From positions 62,001 through 126,000 of the forward strand of contig NZ_JABVXC010000002.1 of the NCBI RefSeq assembly GCF_013349955.1: a stretch of DNA of 64,000 nucleotides, given 5' to 3'. Below the pieces are notes generated by a model. That model was not told where the DNA came from and made no database searches. It saw only the letters and a list, made by a program, of their open reading frames with translations. The position numbers were made by a program, and so were the translations under genes. Origin of the DNA: Onishia taeanensis (GTDB lineage: Bacteria > Pseudomonadota > Gammaproteobacteria > Pseudomonadales > Halomonadaceae). Below are positions 50,404 to 59,146 of this stretch, piece by piece (position 1 is the first letter of the stretch; every line of letters begins with the position of its first letter).

Positions 50404-52221
50404 CTAGTCGTTCACCTTGAGCACGGCGAGGAAGGCATCTTGCGGGATCTCGACCCGACCCACCTGTTTCATGCGTTTTTTACCCGCTTTCTGCTTCTCG
50501 AGCAGTTTCTTCTTACGGGATGCGTCGCCGCCATAGCACTTGGCGGTCACGTTCTTGCGCAGTGCCTTGACCGTCGACCGGGCCACGACCTGGCCACCGA
50601 TCGCCGCCTGAATCGCCACGTCGAACATCTGGCGCGGGATCAGCTCTTTCATCTTCTCCACGAGCAGGCGACCACGGGAATGAGCATGATCACGGTGGAT
50701 GATAACCGCAAGGGCATCGACTCGGTCGCCATTGATCAGCACGTCCAGGCGCACCAGTTTGGCGGCTTCGAAGCGCTCGAAGTTGTAATCAAGTGACGCA
50801 TAGCCCTTGGTGATCGACTTCAGGCGGTCGAAGAAGTCCATGACCACCTCGGACATGGGCAGTTCGTAGGTCAGCTGAATCTGACTGCCCAGGAACTGCA
50901 TGTCGAGCTGGGTACCACGGCGCTGCTCGCATTCGGTAATGACATTGCCGACGAATTCCTGGGGCACCAGGATGCTCGCCCGCACCACTGGCTCACGCAT
51001 CTCGTCGACGTTGGCCATGTCCGGCAGCTTGGAGGGGTTCGAGACATAGATGATCTCGCCGCTGTCCATCGCCAGCTCATAGACTACCGTAGGCGCCGTG
51101 GTCAGCAGGTCGAGATTGTATTCCCGCTCCAGACGCTCTTGAATGATTTCCATGTGCAGGGTGCCGAGGAAGCCAACGCGGAAACCGAAGCCCAGGGCAT
51201 CAGAGTTCTCCGGCTCGTAGTCCAGGGATGCATCATTGAGTGCCAGCTTCTCGAGCGCATCGCGGAAGTCCTCGTAGTCATCGGCGCTGACCGGGAACAT
51301 GCCCGCATAGACCTGCGGCTTGACCTTCTGGAAGCCGGGCAGGCGCGGCACGTCCGGCGTCTTGGTATGGGTGATGGTGTCACCCACGGGCGCGCCATGA
51401 ATATCCTTGATGCCCGCGACCACGAAACCGACCTCACCGGCGCGCAGGATGCCGGTTTCCTTGCGCAGCGGCGTGAAGATACCCACCTCGCCGACCGGCC
51501 AATCGCGGCCTGTCGAGGTCATGCGGATCTTGTCGCCCTTCTTCAGCGTGCCGTCGAAGACCCGCACCAGCGAGACTACGCCCAGATAATTGTCGAACCA
51601 GGAATCGACGATCAGCGCCTGCAGCGGTGCGTCTCGATCGCCCTTGGGTGCCGGAATGTCGCGCACCAGACGCTCGAGCAGACCTTCCATGCCCATGCCG
51701 CTCTTGGCCGACACCTGGCAGGCATCGGTGGCGTCCAGGCCGATGATCTCCTCGATCTCCTTGCTGACCTTGTCCGGGTCGGCCTGGGGCAGGTCCATCT
51801 TGTTGAGTACCGGCAGCACCTCGAGCCCTTGCTCCACGGCGGTATAGCAGTTGGCCACGGACTGCGCCTCGACCCCCTGACCCGCGTCGACCACCAGCAA
51901 TGCGCCCTCACAGGCATAGAGCGAACGGGAGACTTCGTAGGAAAAATCGACGTGCCCGGGCGTATCGATGAAGTTGAGCTGGTAGGTCTTACCGTCTTCA
52001 GCCAGGTAATCCAGAGTGACCGACTGCGCCTTGATGGTGATGCCGCGCTCGCGCTCGATATCCATGGAGTCGAGCACCTGCTCTTTGAGCTCGCGATCGG
52101 TCAGGCCGCCGCAGATCTGAATGATGCGATCCGAGAGGGTCGACTTGCCATGATCGATGTGGGCGATGATCGAGAAGTTACGAATCAGGCTCAGGTCTTT
52201 GCTCGTTGCGTTGTTGCTCAT
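50404..52221 (-). CDS. lepA: Elongation factor 4 (LepA)
   Basis: A 605-aa ribosomal GTPase of the EF-G family. G1 [11 protein letters not shown]3 DTPGHVDF, G4 NKMDLPQA and the LepA-specific C-terminus ([19 protein letters not shown]) are present. It acts in translation back-translocation or initiation efficiency. First member of the lepA-lepB pair, after mucD. Confidence 0.97.
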   Translation of the reverse strand: MSNNATSKDLSLIRNFSIIAHIDHGKSTLSDRIIQICGGLTDRELKEQVLDSMDIERERGITIKAQSVTLDYLAEDGKTYQLNFIDTPGHVDFSYEVSRSLYACEGALLVVDAGQGVEAQSVANCYTAVEQGLEVLPVLNKMDLPQADPDKVSKEIEEIIGLDATDACQVSAKSGMGMEGLLERLVRDIPAPKGDRDAPLQALIVDSWFDNYLGVVSLVRVFDGTLKKGDKIRMTSTGRDWPVGEVGIFTPLRKETGILRAGEVGFVVAGIKDIHGAPVGDTITHTKTPDVPRLPGFQKVKPQVYAGMFPVSADDYEDFRDALEKLALNDASLDYEPENSDALGFGFRVGFLGTLHMEIIQERLEREYNLDLLTTAPTVVYELAMDSGEIIYVSNPSKLPDMANVDEMREPVVRASILVPQEFVGNVITECEQRRGTQLDMQFLGSQIQLTYELPMSEVVMDFFDRLKSITKGYASLDYNFERFEAAKLVRLDVLINGDRVDALAVIIHRDHAHSRGRLLVEKMKELIPRQMFDVAIQAAIGGQVVARSTVKALRKNVTAKCYGGDASRKKKLLEKQKAGKKRMKQVGRVEIPQDAFLAVLKVND

Positions 52222-52367
52222 GCACAGTCATCCGGTTCTTGGTACGCATCCCGTCGACCATCGGGCAAGGCCCGATGGGTGGGGCGTCTTGAAAAAGAAT
52301 GCCGGCATTGTACCGGCAAGGGCTCGACAGGAACAGCGACGCCGCCGGGAAGCTCCTCCCAACGAAC

Positions 52368-52389
52368 GACGGGGCCCGCAGGCCCCGTC
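52368..52389 (-). terminator. Hairpin after mucD, probable terminator
   Basis: A 9-bp perfect stem (GACGGGGCC / GGCCCCGTC) with a CGCA loop (plus-strand reading) lies 18 bp past the mucD stop, before lepA. The T-tract on the minus strand is weak (GTTCGTT), so termination may be partial. Confidence 0.5.
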
Positions 52390-52406
52390 GATGGTGTCGA
52401 GTGTGG

Positions 52407-53828
52407 TTAGTCGTCGGCATCGAGCCGCAACGCGACATAAAGGGAACGGCCCTCGCGATAGAGGCGCACCGGCACGGCGCGGTCGGCTTCCAGAGAGTCG
52501 ATGACCGACATCAGCTGCTTCGGCGAGGAGACGGCCTGATGGTCGACAGAGACCAGTACATCGCCCGGACGAATACCCGCCTGCTGAGCGACACCACCGG
52601 ATTCGACCGATTCAACACCCACGCCGCCGTCGATCCCCAGGCGCTCGAGGACCTGATCATCAAGCGCAGTGACGGTCAGCCCCAGACGCGTCTGGCTGTT
52701 GCTGGACTGGCTCGAGGCCCGGTTGCCACTTGGTGTATCCGGCCAGTCACCGACGGTGACCGTGATCTCACGCTGGCGGCCATCGCGCATCACGTCCAGG
52801 TCGACGTCATCGCCCGGACGCACCCGGCCGATCAGTCGCGGCAAGGTGCTGGAGCGATCGACGTCCTGACCGTTGACGCCCACGATCACGTCGCCGGCTT
52901 CCAGGCCGTCGCGAGCGGCCGGGCCCTCGGGGTCGAGATCAGCGATCAGGGCTCCGTTCGGGCCCTCCAGGCCGAAAGACTCGGCCAGATCCTGCGAGAC
53001 CGGCTGGATCACGACGCCCAACCAGCCGCGGCTGACATGGCCTTCACTCTTTAGCTGATCGGCGACATCCATCGCCACGCTGATCGGAATCGCGAACGAG
53101 AGGCCCATATAGCCACCGTTACGGGTGAAGATCTGCGAGTTGATGCCCACTACTTCGCCATCGAGATTGAATAGCGGCCCACCGGAGTTGCCCGGGTTGA
53201 TGGCCACGTCGGTCTGAATGAAAGGCACATAGGCATCGGACGGTAGGGTGCGGTTGATGGCACTGACGATGCCAGCGGTGACCGAATGGTCGAAACCGAA
53301 GGGCGAACCGATGGCCGCGACCCACTCACCCACCTCAAGGGTATCGGAATCGCCGATATCCAGCGTCGGCAGGTTCTCGGCATCGACCTTGAGGAGCGCG
53401 ACGTCGGTCTTGGTATCAGCACCCACCAACTCGGCCTTCAGTTCCCGGCGATCATTGAGACGCACCAGGATCTCATCGGCGTCCTTGACCACATGGGCGT
53501 TGGTCATGATGTAGCCGTCTTCGCTGATCACGAAGCCCGACCCCAGCGACTGACGCTCGTGTTCCTGCTTCTGGCCACCACCCGGCATGGGCAGCTGGTC
53601 GCCGAAGAAGCGCCGGAATATCTCGGGAATATCCTCACCGCCGGGGCCGTGATAGGAAAACCCACCCGAGGAGACGGTCCGCGTCGTCGAGATATTGACC
53701 ACCCCGGGGGCAGCCTGGTCGACCAGCTCAGTGAAATCAGGTAACTCCCGAGCCTGAGCCGTGGCACAGGCCAAAGACAGCATTAACAGCAAGGCAAACA
53801 TCAAAGAATGACGAAGTGTGCGTTCCAT
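52407..53828 (-). CDS. mucD: Periplasmic serine protease MucD (Do/DegQ family)
   Basis: A 473-aa HtrA-type protease/chaperone with a signal peptide (about 1-26, ...ATAQA). Catalytic His in TNAHVV, Asp in TDVALL, Ser in GNSGGPLF, then two PDZ domains (GWLGVVIQ; GVGVESVESGG). The start ATG 53828 has AGGAG 6 nt upstream. It follows rseC and works with RpoE in envelope stress, as in Pseudomonas. Confidence 0.96.
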   Translation of the reverse strand: MERTLRHSLMFALLLMLSLACATAQARELPDFTELVDQAAPGVVNISTTRTVSSGGFSYHGPGGEDIPEIFRRFFGDQLPMPGGGQKQEHERQSLGSGFVISEDGYIMTNAHVVKDADEILVRLNDRRELKAELVGADTKTDVALLKVDAENLPTLDIGDSDTLEVGEWVAAIGSPFGFDHSVTAGIVSAINRTLPSDAYVPFIQTDVAINPGNSGGPLFNLDGEVVGINSQIFTRNGGYMGLSFAIPISVAMDVADQLKSEGHVSRGWLGVVIQPVSQDLAESFGLEGPNGALIADLDPEGPAARDGLEAGDVIVGVNGQDVDRSSTLPRLIGRVRPGDDVDLDVMRDGRQREITVTVGDWPDTPSGNRASSQSSNSQTRLGLTVTALDDQVLERLGIDGGVGVESVESGGVAQQAGIRPGDVLVSVDHQAVSSPKQLMSVIDSLEADRAVPVRLYREGRSLYVALRLDADD

Positions 53829-53968
53829 AATCACTCCTGCAACAGCATGGAAAGGCAATGCGTGGATCGGCAATGGTGAGTGCCAGCGACCCCACTTCTG
53901 CGGAGCCTCGGCCATTCCTTTGAATTACCCCTGATATCATCGTTATATGTTGTTGGCGTGGCCGGTGC

Positions 53969-54433
53969 TCACGGCGGCGAAGGGTCGAGCAGCACCGGTC
54001 GATAGACGGGCGACTGATACCGGCCCCAAAGGGCCAGGCCGAGCACGCCGCAGGCAAGCCCGGCAAGGAACGCCACCGGTACCAGCGGGTGGCCGGGCGC
54101 CAGCCAGGCCTCGGCCGCGCCACCGGCCAACAATGACGTCGTCAACGGCAGGCCATAGATGGTCAGGGCCCCTTGCAGGAAACGCCGAGCCGGCAGGCCA
54201 ATTCGCACCGTCTGGCCTACCGTCAAATCGGCTGAAGTTGCGATGGTGAACTGCCGGGGGCGAGCCTTGCGCCTGGTGGCCAGCAGGCCTGTGCCGCACC
54301 CCCGCCGGGAAGCACAGCCCGCACAGCCGCTCTGGGTAAGCACGCTGACACGAATACCTTCCGGCAAGCGTTCATCGACCCGCGCCGTGGCTTCGAGCCA
54401 GTGTTCCGCCCTCATGCCAACGCTCAGGCTCAT
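53969..54433 (-). CDS. rseC: SoxR-reducing system protein RseC/MucC
   Basis: A 154-aa inner-membrane protein. Four N-terminal cysteines (SGCAGCASRRGCGTG with spacing C-x2-C-x5-C) are typical of RseC; two TM segments follow (about 88-135). It is a positive modulator of sigma-E signalling and part of the SoxR-reducing system in E. coli. It overlaps rseB by 4 bases. Confidence 0.9.
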   Translation of the reverse strand: MSLSVGMRAEHWLEATARVDERLPEGIRVSVLTQSGCAGCASRRGCGTGLLATRRKARPRQFTIATSADLTVGQTVRIGLPARRFLQGALTIYGLPLTTSLLAGGAAEAWLAPGHPLVPVAFLAGLACGVLGLALWGRYQSPVYRPVLLDPSPP

Positions 54434-55512
54434 GGCGCTTCCTGTGGGATCAGTGCCTCGCCCGAGGCCTCACCGTTGAGCGCCTGGCTACTGCTCTCGG
54501 CGCCGGCAAGCCCCACCTGCTCGACCACCCTGATCAGAACGTCAGGCGGCAACTCCCCCATTGCCACCACCTGCATGGGCTGGCTGCCCAGGACCAGGTG
54601 CCGGACTGCCGCGTAGGAGATGCCGAGGCGGTGCAGGCCTGGGGCCAGCGCGGGACGCTCGGGGTCGAGGGGTTCGACGAACATGCTGAGACTGGAGAGA
54701 CCATCGCTGTAGAGGCGGTGATGCACCGCACCGGCATGACGGGCATCGGCCGTGGCCACCGGCTGAGGGACGAATCCAGACGGTAGCCACCCGGGCTGCC
54801 AGGCATCGCTGGGCTGGGGACGCACCCGGTCCATTTTGATCCGACCCTCGAACACCGAGGGGTGTTCGATGTCGGTGATCTGGAAGGTTTCGAGTACCCG
54901 CCCTTGGGTATCGAGCAGCATCTGCTTGAGAGGCAGCGCCGTTATCTTGTCGAGCCACAGACGCTGCCCGAAGCGCATGTCATCGAGCGGTTCGATATCC
55001 AAACGAACGGCGGCTCGGCCGGCAATTCGTTCCTCGCCGCCAAGGCTAAGACGATAGTGCTCGCCAAGCTTGGCCATGATCGCCTGTGGCGAGGCCGGCG
55101 CCTTGGCGTCGCCTGACGCCCAGCTGCCGCGGCCAATGCGGCCCCGGCGCTCGAATATAACGGGGTCACCGTCAAGAAAGCGCGCCACCTCATGTTCGAT
55201 GCCGTCTCGGATATTATGGGTCAGTGCCAGCGTGCGCACACCGTCGCTGCCGATGCGCACGGCACGCGCCTTGAACTCATAGCAGTGGTTGGCCCAGAGA
55301 CTGCGCCCGAACCATTCACTGGCCGTGCTGGGGGCTGACTGTGCCACCAATCGTTGGCAGTCATACTCATCGACTGACTCACCGACTGCCTCATCGGCCG
55401 CCAGGGCCGATGTCATTGGCCAAGTCATTGCCAGCAAGGCCGCAAACGTCAACACGGGGGAAAGCGGCCGCCGGCGACCGATATCTCGGTTCATGACAGG
55501 GAGTACCAGCAT
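54430..55512 (-). CDS. rseB: Sigma-E factor regulatory protein RseB/MucB
   Basis: A 360-aa periplasmic sensor protein with a signal peptide (to about ALAADE). The N-terminal LolA/LolB-like domain and C-terminal MucB/RseB domain are recognisable (RVETFQI; WLPSGFVPQPV; HRLYSDGLSSLSMFVEP). It protects RseA from cleavage until lipopolysaccharide or unfolded porins bind. The start ATG overlaps the rseA stop by one base (TGATG). Confidence 0.92.
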   Translation of the reverse strand: MLVLPVMNRDIGRRRPLSPVLTFAALLAMTWPMTSALAADEAVGESVDEYDCQRLVAQSAPSTASEWFGRSLWANHCYEFKARAVRIGSDGVRTLALTHNIRDGIEHEVARFLDGDPVIFERRGRIGRGSWASGDAKAPASPQAIMAKLGEHYRLSLGGEERIAGRAAVRLDIEPLDDMRFGQRLWLDKITALPLKQMLLDTQGRVLETFQITDIEHPSVFEGRIKMDRVRPQPSDAWQPGWLPSGFVPQPVATADARHAGAVHHRLYSDGLSSLSMFVEPLDPERPALAPGLHRLGISYAAVRHLVLGSQPMQVVAMGELPPDVLIRVVEQVGLAGAESSSQALNGEASGEALIPQEAP

Positions 55513-56198
55513 CAACGCAGGCCCAGTGACTCTTGGCCTGAAGCCCTCAGCAGCGGCATCCAGGCATCGCCGCTACGATATGCCGCGCCTTCCGCATGGC
55601 GGTCGAGGTAGGACTGCAGCAAGCGAGCCTGCTGCTGATCGCCGCGCTGCGACTGACGAACACTGGGTGCCATCATCATCGGCGATTCGACGGTGGCACC
55701 GACATTCCTCAAACCGCGGTCGGCCGCGGACGACTGAAACAGCGGCAGGTCGACCAAGGACGGTCGCTGTACCTGATTAGAGACGTCACCGCCCCCGCTC
55801 GGCGTGCTGACTAGGCCCGGCTGGCCCGGCTGGGTGCGCTCGTCGGAAGAGTTATAAAACTGTACGCCGGTAATCACCATCAACGAGACAGCGGCAGCAG
55901 CAGCGGCACTGCCGGCAAAGGAGCCAGCACGGGAAAACAGACTGCGCGACGGCGCAGCTGGTGCATCGATTTGCGGTGACGGCTCATCGGCGAGCCTCGC
56001 CATGATGCCTGCCGACAGATCGGTGGTCACATCGATGTCCCGGTCACGCTGCATAAGACTGCGAGCCAGATGGTAGCGGCGCCATGTCTCGCCGACCTCC
56101 GGGGACTCGTCCAGCGTCTTGAGCACCCGAGGAAGTTCGAGATCGTCTGCCTCACTGTCCATCAAGGCAGACAATGACTCCTGTGAATTCTGATTCAT
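55512..56198 (-). CDS. rseA: Anti-sigma-E factor RseA/MucA
   Basis: A 228-aa single-pass membrane anti-sigma factor. The N-terminal sigma-binding domain (ESLSALMDSEADDLELPRVL, TWRRYHLARSLM) is followed by a TM segment near residues 95-112 and a periplasmic tail. Released stepwise by DegS- and RseP-type proteases to free RpoE. It is 215 bp downstream of rpoE. Confidence 0.92.
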   Translation of the reverse strand: MNQNSQESLSALMDSEADDLELPRVLKTLDESPEVGETWRRYHLARSLMQRDRDIDVTTDLSAGIMARLADEPSPQIDAPAAPSRSLFSRAGSFAGSAAAAAAVSLMVITGVQFYNSSDERTQPGQPGLVSTPSGGGDVSNQVQRPSLVDLPLFQSSAADRGLRNVGATVESPMMMAPSVRQSQRGDQQQARLLQSYLDRHAEGAAYRSGDAWMPLLRASGQESLGLR

Positions 56199-56415
56199 CA
56201 CTTACACCCTCACACTTTAAGGCGTGTCGCCCTTAGATCAGTTGTCGACTCAAGTGGTGACAACGTGCCTTTACGACCTGCCTACCCGGATGAGCAAGAC
56301 GGCTATCGTCAGACCATCCCTTCTCAGGCATTGCCACCGCGATACATTCGACCCATGCATGTGACGCCACAAGGCGACAACAGTTCAGCCTCAGGGTCAA
56401 AAATGCTGGTATCGA

Positions 56416-57021
56416 TTATTCGTGCACCATGTCCTGCGTCCTGGCGGTCACCACCAGCGGCTGGATATGGCGATCGACGGCCTCACGCGCACGAAAGATA
56501 CGCGAGCGCACCGTGCCGACCGGGCAGTCCATGATGTGGGCGATGTCTTCGTAGGACAGACCATCGAATTCGCGCAGAGTAATCGCCGTACGCAGGTCCT
56601 CTGGCAGATCCTCGATCGCCTCGAAGACCGCCGCTTCCAATTGATCTCGTGCGATGGACGCTTCCGGTGACTCGATATCGGACAGCCGACCGCTCTGATC
56701 GACGATCTCGGCATCGACGATGTCCATGTCACTGCCCGGAGGACGGCGCCCACGAGACACCAGATGGTTCTTGGCGGTGTTGATGGCGATGCGATATAGC
56801 CAGGTATAGAAGGCGCTATCGGCACGAAACTTGCCCAGCGCCCGGTAGGCCTTGATGAAAGCCTCCTGCGCCACATCCTGGACCTCGGCGTGGTCATGCA
56901 CGTAACGGCCGATCAGGCCAATGATCTTGTGCTGATACTTCTTTACCAGCAGGTCGAAGGCCCTCGTGTCTCCCCGCTGAGCTCGTTCAACGAGCTGCTG
57001 ATCGGTTTCCCGGGTATCCAT
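56416..57021 (-). CDS. rpoE: RNA polymerase sigma-E factor RpoE/AlgU
   Basis: A 201-aa ECF sigma factor. Region 2 (DVAQEAFIKAYRALGKFR, FYTWLYRIAINTAKNHLV) and region 4 (EDLRTAITLREFDGLSYEDIA, GTVRSRIFRAREA) are intact. It controls envelope stress and osmotic/heat response and its own operon. A possible sigma-E-like promoter lies at 57165-57191. Confidence 0.96.
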   Translation of the reverse strand: MDTRETDQQLVERAQRGDTRAFDLLVKKYQHKIIGLIGRYVHDHAEVQDVAQEAFIKAYRALGKFRADSAFYTWLYRIAINTAKNHLVSRGRRPPGSDMDIVDAEIVDQSGRLSDIESPEASIARDQLEAAVFEAIEDLPEDLRTAITLREFDGLSYEDIAHIMDCPVGTVRSRIFRAREAVDRHIQPLVVTARTQDMVHE

Positions 57022-57361
57022 TCAGCCCCCCCTGGTGTAGGCAGGGCGTACAATCGACGCTCCAAAAGGCAGCCCCACGGGGAGGCACCGTCCGAGGGCC
57101 GAACTCTCGGTGAACGCTGGAAGCAAACAAGCAGTCATAACGTCTATGTGGAAACCTGGTGGCATTCGATGATGATTATCCGTCAGTGTTCCTGTTTATT
57201 GGCATTCCATCAAGCACACAGCATGCCAGCGGTAACGAACCGCTGGGACAGCAGTCACTGGTAACGAGTTCCCTGTCGCCGTTGATTTTCACTAGGCCCA
57301 CGGGCGATAGTAGACGTCTATTCATCATTTTCACGCGTGTATCCACGTCACAGGTAGCGGC
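57022..57361. other. Divergent promoter region between rpoE and DAHP synthase gene
   Basis: About 340 bp with no gene. It contains the candidate sigma-E promoter at 57165-57191. No TyrR, TrpR or attenuator-like structure for the DAHP synthase gene was recognised. Confidence 0.45.
57165..57191 (-). promoter_or_regulatory. Possible autoregulatory sigma-E promoter of rpoE
   Basis: On the minus strand GAACAC (57191-57186), 16 bp and TCGAA (57169-57165) resemble the GAACTT-N16-TCNAA/TCTGA consensus of RpoE/AlgU. It is 144 bp upstream of the rpoE ATG. Confidence 0.35.
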
Positions 57362-58435
57362 ATGTCACAACAGCAGGTCAACAACCTCAACGTCCTGGCC
57401 CAGGATGTCCTGATTACTCCCGAGACGCTCAAGCAGGAAGTCCCCCTGACCGACGCCGCAGAACGCACGGTCATCGAGGGCCGCGAGACCATCCAGCGCA
57501 TTCTGGATGGCAGCGATCCACGACTGCTGGTCGTCGTCGGCCCCTGCTCCATTCACGACGTGGATGCGGCGCTCGATTACGCCCGGCGTCTACGTCGCTT
57601 GGCCGATGAGGTCAAGGACAGCCTGTACATCGTGATGCGGGTCTATTTCGAGAAGCCGCGCACTACCGTCGGCTGGAAGGGCCTGATCAATGACCCGCAC
57701 CTCAACGGCTCCTTCGAGATCGAGGAAGGCCTGCACATTGCGCGCCGGCTGCTGGTAGATCTCGCCGAGATGGGCCTGCCACTGGCCACCGAGGCGCTCG
57801 ACCCGATTTCCCCGCAGTATCTTCAGGACTGCATCAGCTGGTCGGCGATTGGCGCCCGCACCACCGAGTCCCAGACCCACCGCGAGATGGCCTCCGGCCT
57901 GTCCTGCCCGGTCGGCTTCAAGAACGGCACCGACGGCAGCCTCGACGTGGCGGTCAATGCCCTGCAATCGGTGGCGCACCCGCACAACTTCCTCGGCATC
58001 GACCAGGCCGGCCAGGTCGCGATCATTCGCACCCGCGGCAACGCCTATGGTCATGTCGTGCTGCGCGGCGGCAACGGCAAGCCCAACTACGACAGCGTCA
58101 GTGTGGCGCTTGCCGAGAAAGAGCTGGAAAAGGAAGGCATCAAGCCGAACATTATGATCGACTGTTCGCATGCCAACTCCAACAAGGACCCGGCACTGCA
58201 GTCGCTGGTCATGGAAAACGTCACCAACCAGATTCTCGAGGGCAACCGTTCGATCATTGGCCTGATGGTCGAGTCCCATATCGGCTGGGGCAACCAAAAG
58301 ATCAAGGGTGACAAAGCAGACCTGACCTACGGCGTCTCGATTACCGATGCCTGCATCGACTGGGACACGACCGTTGCCACCTTCACCGCCATGAACGAAA
58401 AACTGACCCCGGTGCTGTCCAAGCGTCGAGACTAG
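57362..58435 (+). CDS. 3-deoxy-7-phosphoheptulonate (DAHP) synthase, class I
   Basis: A 357-aa AroF/AroG/AroH-type enzyme, first step of the shikimate pathway (PEP plus erythrose-4-phosphate). GPCSIHDVDAALDYA, then YFEKPRTTVGWKGLINDP and SWSAIGARTTESQ are family signatures. Length fits the feedback-regulated class. Which aromatic amino acid inhibits it cannot be told by eye. Monocistronic; followed by a strong hairpin at 58483. Confidence 0.95.
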   Translation: MSQQQVNNLNVLAQDVLITPETLKQEVPLTDAAERTVIEGRETIQRILDGSDPRLLVVVGPCSIHDVDAALDYARRLRRLADEVKDSLYIVMRVYFEKPRTTVGWKGLINDPHLNGSFEIEEGLHIARRLLVDLAEMGLPLATEALDPISPQYLQDCISWSAIGARTTESQTHREMASGLSCPVGFKNGTDGSLDVAVNALQSVAHPHNFLGIDQAGQVAIIRTRGNAYGHVVLRGGNGKPNYDSVSVALAEKELEKEGIKPNIMIDCSHANSNKDPALQSLVMENVTNQILEGNRSIIGLMVESHIGWGNQKIKGDKADLTYGVSITDACIDWDTTVATFTAMNEKLTPVLSKRRD

Positions 58436-58482
58436 CACCGCTAGAGGCTCACGCAGCCTTTGCCGTCATCGGCTGCAATAGA

Positions 58483-58509
58483 AAACGCCCGCGATCATCG
58501 CGGGCGTTT
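58483..58509. terminator. Terminator after DAHP synthase gene
   Basis: A 13-bp stem (AAACGCCCGCGAT / ATCGCGGGCGTTT) with a 1-nt loop by strict pairing is flanked by A and T bases. It lies between two convergent genes, so it may be bidirectional. Confidence 0.85.
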
Positions 58510-58594
58510 GGCGTATTATAACGGCATTTTCGCTACTGTCCGCCTGGGGATGATGAAGGCCATTTGAGGCTCTAGCGACTCGCCTCGCCTGTCT

Positions 58595-59047
58595 TCAGGC
58601 CAACTGAAGGCCAGCGCGCTCAAGCTTGTACTGGGCGAAAAAGCGGCTGTCCTGCTCGGATGCATCGGGACAGACGAAGTAGGCGATATCATCGCGCACG
58701 GGCGCTGGCCTCCGGTGCTGGCCGTCTTCCCAGTACAGCACCGCATGCTTCACCAACTCTTCCAGGTAATTGTGATCCCATTGATAGTGACAATAGCCGT
58801 GATGATCGGAGAGATAGGGGCTGTACTCACTGGCCGTCGTGGTAACGTCACCGTTCTTGTACTCGGCAAACGCCTTGGCATCCTGCTCCGCGGTATCCGG
58901 GTCCACGAAGTAGGCCACATCGCGCCTTGGCGGCAACGCCTGGGGTAAACCAAACTTTTCGCCTACCGCAGAACATTCGACCACGATCCAGGAGACGAAG
59001 TGGGCACCGATCTTGTGGTCCCATTTCAGTGCAATATACATAGCCAT
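58595..59047 (-). CDS. Uncharacterised protein with internal duplication
   Basis: A 150-aa protein I do not recognise. The start is ATG 59047 with AAAAGGGAAA just upstream. Two copies of one motif are visible: DVAYFVDPDTAEQDAKAFAEY (residues 43-63) and DIAYFVCPDASEQDSRFFAQY (120-140). An aromatic/His-rich linker (HHGYCHYQWDHNYLEELV) lies between. No signal peptide or TM. Function unknown. Confidence 0.65.
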   Translation of the reverse strand: MAMYIALKWDHKIGAHFVSWIVVECSAVGEKFGLPQALPPRRDVAYFVDPDTAEQDAKAFAEYKNGDVTTTASEYSPYLSDHHGYCHYQWDHNYLEELVKHAVLYWEDGQHRRPAPVRDDIAYFVCPDASEQDSRFFAQYKLERAGLQLA

Positions 59048-59146
59048 TTTCCCTTTTGACGACATGCCGTGGGGCCCAGAGCCCCGCCAAGCGAGCTTTT
59101 CCAAACTCAGCTTCCAGACTCAGTAAGCATCACGCGACGAGATGCC

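Noticed and set aside
51139..52410. Plus-strand frame opposite lepA
   Set aside because: No RBS or domain; lepA is complete on the minus strand.
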